Counted from the stretch's first letter, positions 56,293-64,000 are shown. The stretch: DNA of 64,000 bases from Pelagivirga sediminicola (GCF_003072125.1 NZ_QCYH01000005.1:225137-289136); one strand, 5' to 3'. Made by a program: numbers and translations. Notes: generated by a model not told the origin, from the letters alone.

Positions 56293-57545
56293 CAGACGAC
56301 CTCCTCGACCTGCTTCTCGGCCTCGCGGATGCGAAGCTCGCCAGACATGAGGCGGGGGAGAAGGGCGTCGCGGAGGGCGGCCAGCGTATGCGCCTCATGG
56401 ATGCTCGCCGCGATCTTTTTGGACATGGGGCGGACGATACTGGAAAACGCTTCCACCACCGCCTCTGGGGGGATCGCGATATCGTAGCGGGCCATGTCCT
56501 TCCAGTTGGAGCGCGGCATCCGAGTTCCGGAGGAGGTCGCGTTGGCGTGCTCTACGAAGTCATCCGACGACATGACACTGAGAACCAGTTCTCGCCAACA
56601 GTCGGCCTTCGCGTCGATGACCAGAATGTCAGTCGAGCAGATGCCGTCGGTGGGCACGATGCCAACCTTATGGAAGTATGGGCGGAGTTTTCCGAACAGG
56701 ATCTGACCACGGCGCATTGCCGACTTCGCGCTGCCTACCTGTCCTGCTTCGCCCCAGTCCGAAAGAGCGATAGAACGTCGGGGCATGTGTTCGAGCCCGA
56801 TGTAGGGGGTAGCGGCTTCGATATCGCCGGGCTGCACCTGCCGCCGGGTATTCGACGCGATGTCACCGAGTGTCCCGACCGCCCACCCCTTCGGCAGGCC
56901 GTTGGGGCCGAAGCGGTCGGGGAAGAGGGCGGCGGTGGTGGGGTCCATGTGAGCGGGGGGCTGGCCGAGGGCGCGGGCGTGGACGGGGTCGAAATCCACG
57001 AACCATGACCGATAAAGCGCCCGCGCCATCTCTTCCAGCGTCGCACTCGTCCGGCGGTTCAGCTCGATGTTGTCGTCGAGGGCATCGAGGACGGCAGCGG
57101 CAGCTTTTTGATCCCTACTTGGCAAGATCGGAAGATCGATCGCGGCGAGATCTCCTCGGTTAAAACCGGCTTGAGCGCTGCGCCCACTGGATCCCAATAG
57201 TGGGTCTTGGAAGAAGTGACTACGCAGGAGGTGCTTTAGATAGGATCGATCCACATCCTCGGCGGGCAACACTTTCACGAGTGCAACATTGTAGGCACCT
57301 TCGAGTCCGGAACAGATTCTACCTACCGCTGCACCGTATCGACCAATGAGCACATCCTCTCGTTCACACTTATTGAGCGATGGTTTGTCAGGGACGAAAG
57401 TTGGATGCGCGTCACTTTCGAAGTCGCGGATTTGAACCAGCCGAACATACCCCTCTTTCGGACGGTCGATGAACGTCGATTTTGGCGGCTGAGTGCCTCC
57501 CTTGATGTCGAACACAGTGGCGCAAGATCTTAACTCTACATTCAT
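56292..57545 (-). CDS. hsdS: Type I restriction enzyme, specificity (S) subunit
   Basis: Selects the DNA target for methylation and cleavage. The 417-aa protein has two target-recognition domains (about 1-145 and 215-365), each followed by a helical spacer; the first spacer has QKAAAAVLDALDDNIELNRRTSATLEEMARALYRSWFVDFDPV. A second spacer ends the protein (HTLAALRDALLPRLMSGELRI). Both halves are complete, so a bipartite site is expected. It overlaps hsdM by 4 bp. Confidence 0.93.
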   Translation of the reverse strand: MNVELRSCATVFDIKGGTQPPKSTFIDRPKEGYVRLVQIRDFESDAHPTFVPDKPSLNKCEREDVLIGRYGAAVGRICSGLEGAYNVALVKVLPAEDVDRSYLKHLLRSHFFQDPLLGSSGRSAQAGFNRGDLAAIDLPILPSRDQKAAAAVLDALDDNIELNRRTSATLEEMARALYRSWFVDFDPVHARALGQPPAHMDPTTAALFPDRFGPNGLPKGWAVGTLGDIASNTRRQVQPGDIEAATPYIGLEHMPRRSIALSDWGEAGQVGSAKSAMRRGQILFGKLRPYFHKVGIVPTDGICSTDILVIDAKADCWRELVLSVMSSDDFVEHANATSSGTRMPRSNWKDMARYDIAIPPEAVVEAFSSIVRPMSKKIAASIHEAHTLAALRDALLPRLMSGELRIREAEKQVEEVV

Positions 57546-59062
57546 AGAAGACCCTCAAGCTGCGTTTCGATCTCTTGCTCCAGTCGCCGCCCCTCGGCGA
57601 ACTGCGCCCGCAACTCCGCTGTCAGCCGGTCAAACTTCTCCTCGAAGGGCTCGCCGTCCTCTTCGGCCGCGCCTGCGCCGACATAACGACCCGGGGTCAG
57701 GACATAGTTGTGTTTAGTGATGTCTTCCAAAGAGGCGGCCTTACAGAACCCCGGCTCGTCTTCATAGGAGCCTGCGTCCGGCTCCCCCCGCCATGCGTGA
57801 TAGGCGGCGGCGATGCGCACGACCTCTTCTTGTGAAAGTTCCTTTTGCTTGCGCGACCCTGCCACCAGCGCGCCCATCTTGCGCGCATCAATGAACAGCA
57901 CCTCGCCGCGCCGGTCGCGCAGTTTGGCATCCTTGGCGATGCCGTTGGATTTGTCCTTGGCCAGGATCCAGACACAGGCCGGAATTTGGGTGCCATAGAA
58001 CAGCTGCCCTGGTAGGGCAACCATAGCATCCACAGCGCCGCCCTCGACCATGGCGCGGCGAATGTCGCCCTCACCACTGGACATGGACGACATGGAGCCA
58101 TTGGCCATCACCACGCCCGCGATGCCGGTGCTGCCCAGCTTGTCGTAGATGTGCTGCATCCAGGCGAAGTTGGCATTGCCGACCGGGGGCGTGCCGAATG
58201 TCCAGCGCCGATCCTCAGCCAGAATGCCACCGCCCCAGTCCGAAATGTTGAAGGGCGGATTGGCCATGGCGAAGTCGAATTTTTCATCTGGGAAGGCATC
58301 GCGCAACAGCGTGCCCTGATCGTTCCATTCGATCCGGGCGACGATTCCGCGAATGGCCAGGTTCATGCGCGCCAAGCCGTAGGTCGTATGGTTCAGCTCC
58401 TGCCCGTAGATGGCCAGATCCTCGCGCCGCCCGGCATGGTGATCGAGGAACCGCTCCGAGTGCACCATGAAGGAGCCGGAGCCGCAGCAAGGCTCATACA
58501 TGCGGCCCCTCAGCGGTTCGATCATGTCGACGATCAATTCGACAACGGGCTTGGGTGTGTGGAAGTCCCCGCCGCGCTTGCCCTCATTCGAGGCAAACTC
58601 CGAGATGAAGTATTCATAGATCCGACCGATCAGATCGAAATCCTTGCGGGTGCCCTCGAACTCAATGTTCGAGAATAGGTCGATCAGGCCGGTGACGACA
58701 TGGCCGCCCAGGGCCTCACGACCAAATACCTTGGGCAGGGCGCCCTTTAGCTGCTCATTGTCGGCCTCGATGGCGCGCATGGCATCATCCACCTTGACGC
58801 CGATCTTGGGATCTTTGGACTGAGCCGACAGGGTCCGCCAGCGTGCGGCTTCCGGCACCCAGAAGATGCCATCAGCCATGTATTCATCGACATCTTCGGC
58901 GACATCCAGGCCCTCGGGCAGAAGCTCATCATACTTCCGCTGGAAAGCAATGGAGATGTAGCGCAGGAATAGCAGTCCCAGGGCCACGTGCTTGTATTCG
59001 CCTGGGTCCATCGACCCACGCATCTTGTCTGCCGCTGCAAAGAGCGTCTTTTCTATGGTCAT
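57542..59062 (-). CDS. hsdM: Type I restriction-modification enzyme, M subunit
   Basis: N6-adenine methyltransferase of the complex. The 506-aa protein has the N-terminal helical domain (KMRGSMDPGEYKHVALGLLFLRYIS), SAM motif I MYEPCCGSGSF (about 189-198) and catalytic motif IV ANPPFN (267-272). HTPKPVVELIVDMI precedes motif I as usual. It is the first gene of the operon; its promoter should lie in 59063-59236. It uses host-like GC-rich codons, in contrast to the left half of the element. Confidence 0.95.
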   Translation of the reverse strand: MTIEKTLFAAADKMRGSMDPGEYKHVALGLLFLRYISIAFQRKYDELLPEGLDVAEDVDEYMADGIFWVPEAARWRTLSAQSKDPKIGVKVDDAMRAIEADNEQLKGALPKVFGREALGGHVVTGLIDLFSNIEFEGTRKDFDLIGRIYEYFISEFASNEGKRGGDFHTPKPVVELIVDMIEPLRGRMYEPCCGSGSFMVHSERFLDHHAGRREDLAIYGQELNHTTYGLARMNLAIRGIVARIEWNDQGTLLRDAFPDEKFDFAMANPPFNISDWGGGILAEDRRWTFGTPPVGNANFAWMQHIYDKLGSTGIAGVVMANGSMSSMSSGEGDIRRAMVEGGAVDAMVALPGQLFYGTQIPACVWILAKDKSNGIAKDAKLRDRRGEVLFIDARKMGALVAGSRKQKELSQEEVVRIAAAYHAWRGEPDAGSYEDEPGFCKAASLEDITKHNYVLTPGRYVGAGAAEEDGEPFEEKFDRLTAELRAQFAEGRRLEQEIETQLEGLL

Positions 59063-59129
59063 TGTGTTGGTCAGCTTGCCTGATAGTGGATTTAAGCCAC
59101 TATGGGTGGAATGCCGCCGCCACGCAATC

Positions 59130-59192
59130 GTGTCCCAATTCTCAACCTAACCCATTGGTTTCTATGGGGCAGTAAAGGGCATGTGTGTCCCA
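59130..59192 (+). repeat. Right integrase arm-type boxes (two GTGTCCCA)
   Basis: GTGTCCCA occurs at 59130-59137 and 59185-59192, 45-107 bp inside the right core. They match the two copies at the left end. Confidence 0.6.
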
Positions 59193-59236
59193 AGGGACGT
59201 CTTGTATATAAAGGGAAATCCCTCGAAACTGACGGA

Positions 59237-59253
59237 CCTCCTCGGTCCGCCAC
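59237..59253 (+). repeat. Right attachment core (attR)
   Basis: An exact 17-bp copy of the tRNA-Arg 3' end (CCTCCTCGGTCCGCCAC), without the rest of the tRNA. It marks the right boundary of the element. Confidence 0.85.
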
Positions 59254-59328
59254 TTCCCGAACATATCGTCTCTTAAGTCCTTGATCTGCCTGAGTAATTT
59301 AGGGGATTCAAGAATTAGGTACGTTTTC

Positions 59329-59373
59329 TGCATGACATTGTGCATGACAATTTGCATGACGTTGCGCTATACT
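59329..59373 (+). promoter_or_regulatory. Three 12-bp-spaced TGCATGAC repeats at the second integrase promoter
   Basis: TGCATGAC starts at 59329, 59341 and 59353, exactly 12 bp apart, forming a tandem array. TATACT follows at 59368-59373 with TGACAA at 59344-59349 as a possible -35 (18-bp spacer). The repeats therefore overlap the promoter and are probably operator or arm sites. Confidence 0.55.
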
Positions 59374-59398
59374 ACTGCTCCATGGGTAGGAGCCTGCC

Positions 59399-60691
59399 AT
59401 GCACAAACCTCTGAATCTGACGCTGCGAGGCGAAATTTGGTATCTCGTGAGGCGGATCCCCAAGCGCTATGAGCAGGTCGAGACCCGGAAAAGAATTATC
59501 TCCATTTCGCTCGAGTCGGACTCGCACAGGCACGCTAGCCAAAAGGCGCCTCGTGTCTGGGAGGCACAACTCGACCACTGGCAGGCAAAGCTAGACGGGC
59601 GAGCATCCGATGCGCGAACGGCATATGAAGCGGTTCGCAAGGTCGCTCAGGACAGAGGCTTTAACTATGTGCCAGTCACCCAGATCGCGGCCCTTCCGGA
59701 CAATGCGCTGCTAGAAAGAATCGAAGCCATCCGCGAAACGTCTGGTGTAGTTGATCCCGATGAAACCGTTGCCTTGATGGGCACCGCCGAAGCGCCGTTG
59801 CTGCTGATGTCGGAAGTTTGGTCCGAATTCTACAAGCTGACGCCAGATCGACGATTGGGTAAGTCCCGTGATCAAATCAGGAAATGGGAAAACCCATTTA
59901 AACGTGCTCTCAATAGGTGGATTGCCGTGAACGGTGATGGAGCGTTAACGGCTATCCGGCGTGAAGACTTCTTGTCGTTCCGATCCTTTTGGGTCGAAAG
60001 AATCGACCTAGAGGATCGGTCCAACAATACCGCGAACAAGGATTTCGACAAGTTGACCAACGTGCTCCACACGGTGATCGACGGCTTGGGAATCGATTTT
60101 ATCCCGCCAATTCCTAAAAGGAACTGGCGTCTCCCAAAGGTTGATGCGGTGTCACCCCCTCCGTTTTCATCCGATTGGATTAGGAATCGCCTTTTGGCGG
60201 AAGGTGCGCTCGGCGGGCTCAATCCTGAAGCCAGAGCGATTTTGCTGATCTGCATAAACACTGGCGCGCGTCCCTCAGAGGTTGCAACCCTTACACCGGC
60301 TAGACTGGCTTTGAATGCGAACGTTCCGCACATTCAAATTCGGGCAGATGGACGTGTCGTCAAGACAAAGAGAGCAATCCGGGACATTCCGCTCGTTGGG
60401 GTCGCCCTCGAAGCTGCACGAGAGTTTCCAAACGGCTTTCCTCGCTACCGTGAGACACCGTCCTCGCTCTCAGCCGCACAACTCAAATTCTTGCGGAACA
60501 ATGGTCTCATGGAATCCGAGGACCACGTGGTTTACAGTCTGCGGCACGCCTTTGAAGATCGGATGCTGAAAGCTAACTTTCCCGAGAGGGCAAAGGCCGA
60601 CCTCATGGGACATGACATCAACCGTGAACGCTACGGCGCGGGTTTGCCGCTGGCTGACACAGCTGCACTTTTGGCCGACATCTCGTTTTGA
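59399..60691 (+). CDS. Second tyrosine integrase (DUF6538-type)
   Basis: A 430-aa phage-type recombinase unlike the first one. The N-terminus (LRGEIWYLVRRIPKRYEQVETRKRIISISLES) is the small DUF6538-like domain found in alphaproteobacterial integrases. The catalytic residues are Arg291 (NTGARPSEVATL), a Lys near 324, Arg382 in YSLRHAF, His405 (LMGHDINRERYG) and Tyr412. Box II has Tyr where most enzymes have His, a variant I recall for this group. It begins 146 bp after the right att core and probably belongs to a second, tandem element to the right. Confidence 0.9.
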   Translation: MHKPLNLTLRGEIWYLVRRIPKRYEQVETRKRIISISLESDSHRHASQKAPRVWEAQLDHWQAKLDGRASDARTAYEAVRKVAQDRGFNYVPVTQIAALPDNALLERIEAIRETSGVVDPDETVALMGTAEAPLLLMSEVWSEFYKLTPDRRLGKSRDQIRKWENPFKRALNRWIAVNGDGALTAIRREDFLSFRSFWVERIDLEDRSNNTANKDFDKLTNVLHTVIDGLGIDFIPPIPKRNWRLPKVDAVSPPPFSSDWIRNRLLAEGALGGLNPEARAILLICINTGARPSEVATLTPARLALNANVPHIQIRADGRVVKTKRAIRDIPLVGVALEAAREFPNGFPRYRETPSSLSAAQLKFLRNNGLMESEDHVVYSLRHAFEDRMLKANFPERAKADLMGHDINRERYGAGLPLADTAALLADISF

Positions 60692-60942
60692 GCCGCCAAC
60701 CACGCGCGGGCGCTAGTCTGCGCGTCGGTCTCCTTCTTCCGTTTCGTAACTGCGACTCCAAGCATTTGCTCCAGTCGCGCCCACACCGGGCTCAAGGCTG
60801 CATTATAAGGAAGGGCGCGAGCGATCTTGGACATGGCTGCTTCAATTCGCGCGACATGAGCGGCATCGGCTGACACTGCGAGCGAAGCGGTTGCTTGTTG
60901 CGGCCGCCCCTTCTGCGAGTATGTCTTCCGTCCGCGCGTCAT
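60631..60942 (-). CDS. Small basic conserved-type protein, convergent with integrase 2
   Basis: A possible 103-aa protein, MTRGRKTYSQKGRPQ... to SASGKPAP, rich in Ala and Lys/Arg. The core SADAAHVARIEAAMSKIARALPYNAALSPVWARLEQM looks like a real protein helix set. It overlaps the last 61 bp of the second integrase on the opposite strand. Starts further upstream are open but unsupported. The interval 60943-61244 holds no gene I can support. Confidence 0.4.
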   Translation of the reverse strand: MTRGRKTYSQKGRPQQATASLAVSADAAHVARIEAAMSKIARALPYNAALSPVWARLEQMLGVAVTKRKKETDAQTSARAWLAAQNEMSAKSAAVSASGKPAP

Positions 60943-61244
60943 GGCGTGCCGTCTCCGTGCGCCGCAAGCTGATAAAAGCAGGGGCGTTCTTGATGCATGT
61001 CGATGTGAGGTCACTGGGACCGGGTTGACTGAAGAATACCTCAAAGAACATGATTGTTTCGCCTCCTAATGCGGTCGCTAGCTGTCAAACCTGTGGAAAA
61101 CTATGGCAAATTACGGAGGACTCACGCTTGGTGAAGCTCCACGCTCTGGGATATTGAAGATGGGTATTGCGGATCCCTGAATACCGCCTCGTGCAGGCTA
61201 CGTCGGACCCCGGTTTGCCGACCGGCGAGCGATCTGAATTTCTG

Positions 61245-61480
61245 TCAGTCGGACTCAAGCCCTTCTCTGAGCTGATCCAGCCTTGCCTTCTGCTCGGCAT
61301 CCCAGTCGGCGCGCAGTCCGGCGACGTAGGTCGCCTCGCTTGCCAGCTGCGCCCGTTCGGTCGCCAGAACAGCCTGCACCGCTTTTGTCACTATCCGCGC
61401 AATTTTCCGAATGATGGGCATCGCCGGGCGAATGCGCGTGATCAGGCTTCTGCGCTCCTCTTCCTGCTGCGGCGCGCTAG
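61245..61480 (-). pseudogene. C-terminal remnant of an unknown gene, cut by an IS256-type element
   Basis: A minus-strand frame runs from the IS remnant to a TGA at 61245 and reads as a protein-like helical C-terminus: QEEERRSLITRIRPAMPIIRK..., then TERAQLASEATYVAGLRADW and LDQLREGLESD. There is no start codon with a ribosome site, and the frame meets the transposase fragment on the other strand, so the 5' part was probably removed by the insertion. Family unknown. Confidence 0.4.
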
Positions 61481-61498
61481 CGCCCCATCCGAGCTTAG

Positions 61499-61873
61499 AC
61501 GCAGCCGCAGGACCGCGACCAGGCTCATGACCGCTGGCGCGAGGTCGCCGACAACCTGCGCGAGCGGTTCCGCGATGTCGCCGAGCTCATGGACGAGGCC
61601 GAGCACGACGTGCTGGCCTACATTGCCTTCGACGAGAGCCTGCGCTCGAAGTTGCACAGCACCAATCCACTGGAGCGGGTCAACAAGGAGATCAAGCGGC
61701 GCACCAACTTGGTCGGGATCTTCCCGGACCGCGAGGCCGTCATCCGGCTGGTAGGTGCGCTGATGCTGGAGCAGAATGATGAATGGGCCGTCTCACGCCG
61801 CTACATGCCGGTGGAAAAGCTGACCGCCATGTGCGACCATGACGATGAGACGGCGATGATTGCCGCTCAGTGA
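61499..61873 (+). pseudogene. IS256-family transposase, C-terminal fragment
   Basis: About 124 codons of an IS256/Mutator-type DDE transposase. Diagnostic stretches are AHDRWREVADNLRERF, MDEAEHDVLAYIAFDESLRSKLHSTNP, LERVNKEIKRRTNLVGIFPD and VGALMLEQNDEWAVSRRYM. A stop codon precedes it at 61496-61498 and the first two thirds of the gene are gone. The DDE acids other than the last Glu are missing, so it cannot work. Confidence 0.85.
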
Positions 61874-61908
61874 ACGAGCGACACCAGCTATGAAGAATCA
61901 GGTGGACG

Positions 61909-61940
61909 CCAGTTCCTACACCACTCCCCGGGACACGGCC
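61909..61940. repeat. Probable right end of the IS256-type element
   Basis: CCAGTTCCTACACCACTCC followed by CCGGGACACGGCC, 36 bp after the transposase stop, resembles IS256-family termini (TACACCA...GGGACACT). No matching left end is seen. Confidence 0.4.
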
Positions 61941-62528
61941 ACCATCCCATCTACCCGATGCTGCGCCATCCAGAAAAGAGAAGTATGGGCCAGACCGGAC
62001 CTTGGCTGCCTACTGTATTATTTACTGCCAAGGGCTGGTCAGACACCTACCTTGGTTCGATGGCAAACAGACCCACGCGGCGCTGTTCAACATCAAAGCA
62101 GGGCGCCCGGTGAGACGGGCTGCCAGCTTGGTTCAGACAGTAATCCGACCGTCTGCTTCATGTCTTGGCGCGCCGCTGAACCCCACGCCGCCGCCGTTCA
62201 GTTTTGTTTTTGGAAAAAGAATTGCGCGAACTGGCCTGACAGGCGTTCTGGCTCAGAGCTTCCCTTCATATAAAATTGGAAAACCAGCGCTATAAAGCAT
62301 GGCGGCTTACTGGGCGCCGCAGTGTTATCGCCCGCTCTGGTGCAGCGCGCGGCGGAGGTCTTGCGTAATAGTATATGGAGCTAGACGCCGCATTTAGCCC
62401 TGACTGAGGCCGTGGCTCGTAAAACTATTTCGCAAACGAACTTGATGAAGCCTGTGGGGCAGGAGAACGCGTGCCAGCTGAAGCGGAACGGGTCCCCAGA
62501 TACCTCCGGGCTTTCCCGGTATCATCTG
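61941..62528. other. Interval without a recognisable gene
   Basis: About 590 bp between the IS end and the primase-like gene. Open frames exist on the plus strand near 62002-62295, but their translation is not protein-like and I recognise no family. It appears to be decayed sequence. Confidence 0.5.
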
Positions 62529-63191
62529 CTACCAGAAGCTGGGCCCATCATCTGCCGATGGGAATGGCTGATCGGCCGGATCCTCATCCACAGGGTCCGG
62601 CTCAATTTCTCTTTCGGACGGAACGTCAATTCCGGTTTCCATCCTCTGCGGATCGATGCCAATGGATTTCAAGGTAACCAGAACATCGAGCCAATCCTTG
62701 CAGACACCCATCGCGCCCTCGATGCGCGACGGTGGAGCAAGGCGCTCGGCGGCAGGCCAGATCGCGCGGAGCTTGTCGTCGAGCAGGCCCCCGGCGGCGT
62801 CATTGTCGAAGGCGGAGGACACCGTCTTGCCTCGTCCGTGCTCGCGTAGTGCGGCCTCCGACAATGGACCGAAGCCGCCGCCCGTGCTGACATAGATAGT
62901 GTCGCCGCGGCCCTCGATCTCGGCGAGGGCGAGGGCGTCCAGCCCACCTTCGAAGACAACCATCCGGGTGGCGGTGGAGGGGTCGCCAAGCACGCTCACG
63001 GTCTTGCGTCCGCCTTTCGCAAAGCGGGCCTTATTCTTTTCGCCATTCTTCTCCCAGCGTTGCTCGAACCCCTGGATGTCGCCGGTCGCGGGGTTTCGGT
63101 GCGCGAAGTAAACCCCGCCGAAGGCGCCAGATCTTACATCTTCGCGGAACCGAATGAGCGTCTGGCGGTCGATCCCGCGGGGCCTCTGCAT
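62529..63191 (-). pseudogene. Toprim/primase-like protein, 5'-shortened
   Basis: A 220-aa ORF, start MQRPRGIDRQTL. It matches the C-terminal half of DUF3991/Toprim proteins of plasmids and integrative elements: SGAFGGVYFAHRNPATGDIQGFE, the Toprim Glu in VVFEGGLDALALAE, and AFDNDAAGG with the metal-binding acids. The zinc-finger and DUF3991 N-terminal half is missing; upstream is the end of an unrelated AAA protease gene. A deletion or fusion is likely. Confidence 0.65.
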
Positions 63192-63262
63192 AGGATCGCT
63201 GGCGCCCGATAAATGGCGATTCTTCCCATCGGCGGCGCGCGTCGGTATGATCTCCGTCGGGG

Positions 63263-64000
63263 TTATCGTTTACGGCATGTACAGCCGCAGCCAGTCCGGT
63301 TGCGCTGCCCATGAGGTCGCGGAAGGCCGCGCGCGCGCGTCCGAGGGTCCGCGCCGAGGCCAAACCGCAGATCGATATCCGTGGCCGTCTGCGTTGCACG
63401 CGCGAGATCCGACATCGCGTTGCCGCCCGCTCCGGCGGCCACGGTCCCGAGGATAAGTCGCTCGGCTGCGCGGCCGGCGAGGGCGTAGGCCAGCTCGTCC
63501 TCAAGATCCGAGAGAACCGATTTGCCCGTGGCGTAGGACATCCAAGCCTGCCCGCCATCGCGGGTCAGAACCACGCGCGTGACCCTTCCGATGCCAAGAC
63601 ATGTGCCGACGATCGCGTGGCCGCATTCATGCAGCGCGACCCGGCGCTCCCAAGCTGGATTGGCATCTTCGATGTCACCGCCGAGAGCCCGCTGAAGGTC
63701 CTCTACCGTCACCTCGCGCGTCTCGCTCCGGGCGACGCTGCGCGCTTGCCTGAGTGCTCCGTCGACATCTGCAGCCGTCCCGCCGGTGGCGGCACGCACG
63801 AGCCGCGCCATCTCGGAGGAGGAGATGCCAGTGCCGAGCCCGTCCCGCAGCATCCGCTCAAGAGCACGCGGTCCGGGGAGGGGGACATTGGCCCGTGCGT
63901 CGATCCGGCCTGGCCGCAGGATAGCCGCATCGATCCTGTCCAGATAATTGGTCGTGCAGACGAGCATGACGCCCTCATTTTCGGCCAGACCATCGAGGGC
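63263..64000 (-). CDS. FtsH/M41-like AAA+ zinc protease (C-terminal part, runs off the window)
   Basis: The gene is truncated by the window end at 64000 (its 5' side). From the edge it reads ALDGLAENEGVMLVCTTNYLDRIDAAILRPGRID, the AAA second region of homology with its arginines, then a lid and an M41-type protease region with HECGHAIVG (HExxH zinc motif). The last 20 residues (TRARGLPRPHGQRNRT...) are not protease-like; a CG-repeat near 63331-63345 marks where the frame probably slipped. It is shorter than chromosomal FtsH and lacks its usual ending. Confidence 0.75.
   Translation of the reverse strand, partial: ALDGLAENEGVMLVCTTNYLDRIDAAILRPGRIDARANVPLPGPRALERMLRDGLGTGISSSEMARLVRAATGGTAADVDGALRQARSVARSETREVTVEDLQRALGGDIEDANPAWERRVALHECGHAIVGTCLGIGRVTRVVLTRDGGQAWMSYATGKSVLSDLEDELAYALAGRAAERLILGTVAAGAGGNAMSDLARATQTATDIDLRFGLGADPRTRARGLPRPHGQRNRTGCGCTCRKR

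Larger units (their letters stand above)
43032..59253. mobile_element. 16.2-kb integrative element in tRNA-Arg(ACG)
   Basis: The tRNA 3' end CCTCCTCGGTCCGCCAC (43032-43048) recurs exactly at 59237-59253, and a tyrosine integrase gene lies at the tRNA end, pointing at the tRNA. Four GTGTCCCA boxes sit just inside the two ends. The element carries an integrase module, a Rep-like HUH protein, a serine recombinase and a type I restriction operon. I see no conjugation apparatus and no phage structural genes, so it is best called an integrative (possibly mobilisable) element. Integration has left the tRNA intact. Confidence 0.88.

Noticed and set aside
43032..59253. Prophage
   Set aside because: No capsid, tail, terminase or lysis gene is present; only recombinases, a Rep-like protein and cargo.
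43032..59253. Self-transmissible conjugative element
   Set aside because: No relaxase/coupling-protein pair and no type IV secretion genes are seen, apart from one doubtful fragment at 46781.
59329..59373. Short CRISPR-like array
   Set aside because: The unit is 12 bp with only 4 bp between the 8-bp repeats and no cas gene nearby; it is an operator or iteron array.
61442..61657. Minus-strand frame opposite the IS256 fragment
   Set aside because: It is antisense to a recognisable transposase sequence.
62002..62295. Plus-strand 97-aa frame after the IS remnant
   Set aside because: No start signal, no similarity and an unlikely amino-acid composition.

Overview
The window is from a GC-rich alphaproteobacterium, most likely family Rhodobacteraceae (Roseobacter-like). 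The evidence is gene order and content: an F-type ATPase cluster ending in b' and b subunits, accD-folC, ilvD, the general L-amino-acid transporter operon aapJQMP, an ATP12-type chaperone, the rpmH-rnpA-yidD...yidC-MOSC-engB-argB neighbourhood, and high-GC codon use. I cannot name a species.

Region 1 (1-42.9 kb) is ordinary chromosome: ATP synthase tail; folC, accD and a CPBP protease; ilvD and three small conserved genes; DNA maintenance genes (rmuC, mutL); a class A penicillin-binding protein; mlaA/mlaC for outer-membrane lipid asymmetry; a tightly coupled run of RidA, a phosphodiesterase, a GNAT-like protein and a pterin dehydratase; a peroxiredoxin facing a ferredoxin-reductase-type flavoprotein with rsmD; glycerate kinase; an overlapping crcB-rluC-HAD phosphatase-ATP12 run; the aap operon; argB/engB/MOSC/yidC; an EAL phosphodiesterase; ttcA; sodC; yidD/rnpA/rpmH; a TVP38 membrane protein with a paired flavin oxidoreductase; and a sensor kinase.

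Region 2 (43.03-59.25 kb) is a 16.2-kb integrative element inserted in the 3' end of a tRNA-Arg(ACG) gene. The last bases of the tRNA are repeated exactly (17 bp) at the far end. Four copies of GTGTCCCA lie just inside the two ends, as expected for integrase arm sites. The left half is visibly AT-richer than the host. It carries a tyrosine integrase with a small overlapping partner gene, a ribbon-helix-helix regulator with a divergent small ORF, a protein with HUH-endonuclease (rolling-circle Rep-like) motifs, a DUF5677 protein, a Lon-like AAA+ ATPase without protease domain, and a small gene coupled to a serine recombinase. The right half is a five-gene type I restriction-modification operon, hsdM-hsdS-unknown-DUF4268 (nuclease-like)-hsdR, with every junction overlapping by 1-4 bp. 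Having two extra genes inside the hsd operon is the best candidate here for an under-described system.

Region 3 (59.25 kb to the end) looks like a second, decayed island placed in tandem. A second tyrosine integrase of a different family sits directly after the att repeat and is preceded by three exact 12-bp-spaced repeats at its promoter. After it come a gene remnant, a truncated IS256-family transposase, an N-terminally shortened Toprim/primase-like gene and the C-terminal part of an FtsH/M41-like AAA protease that runs off the window.
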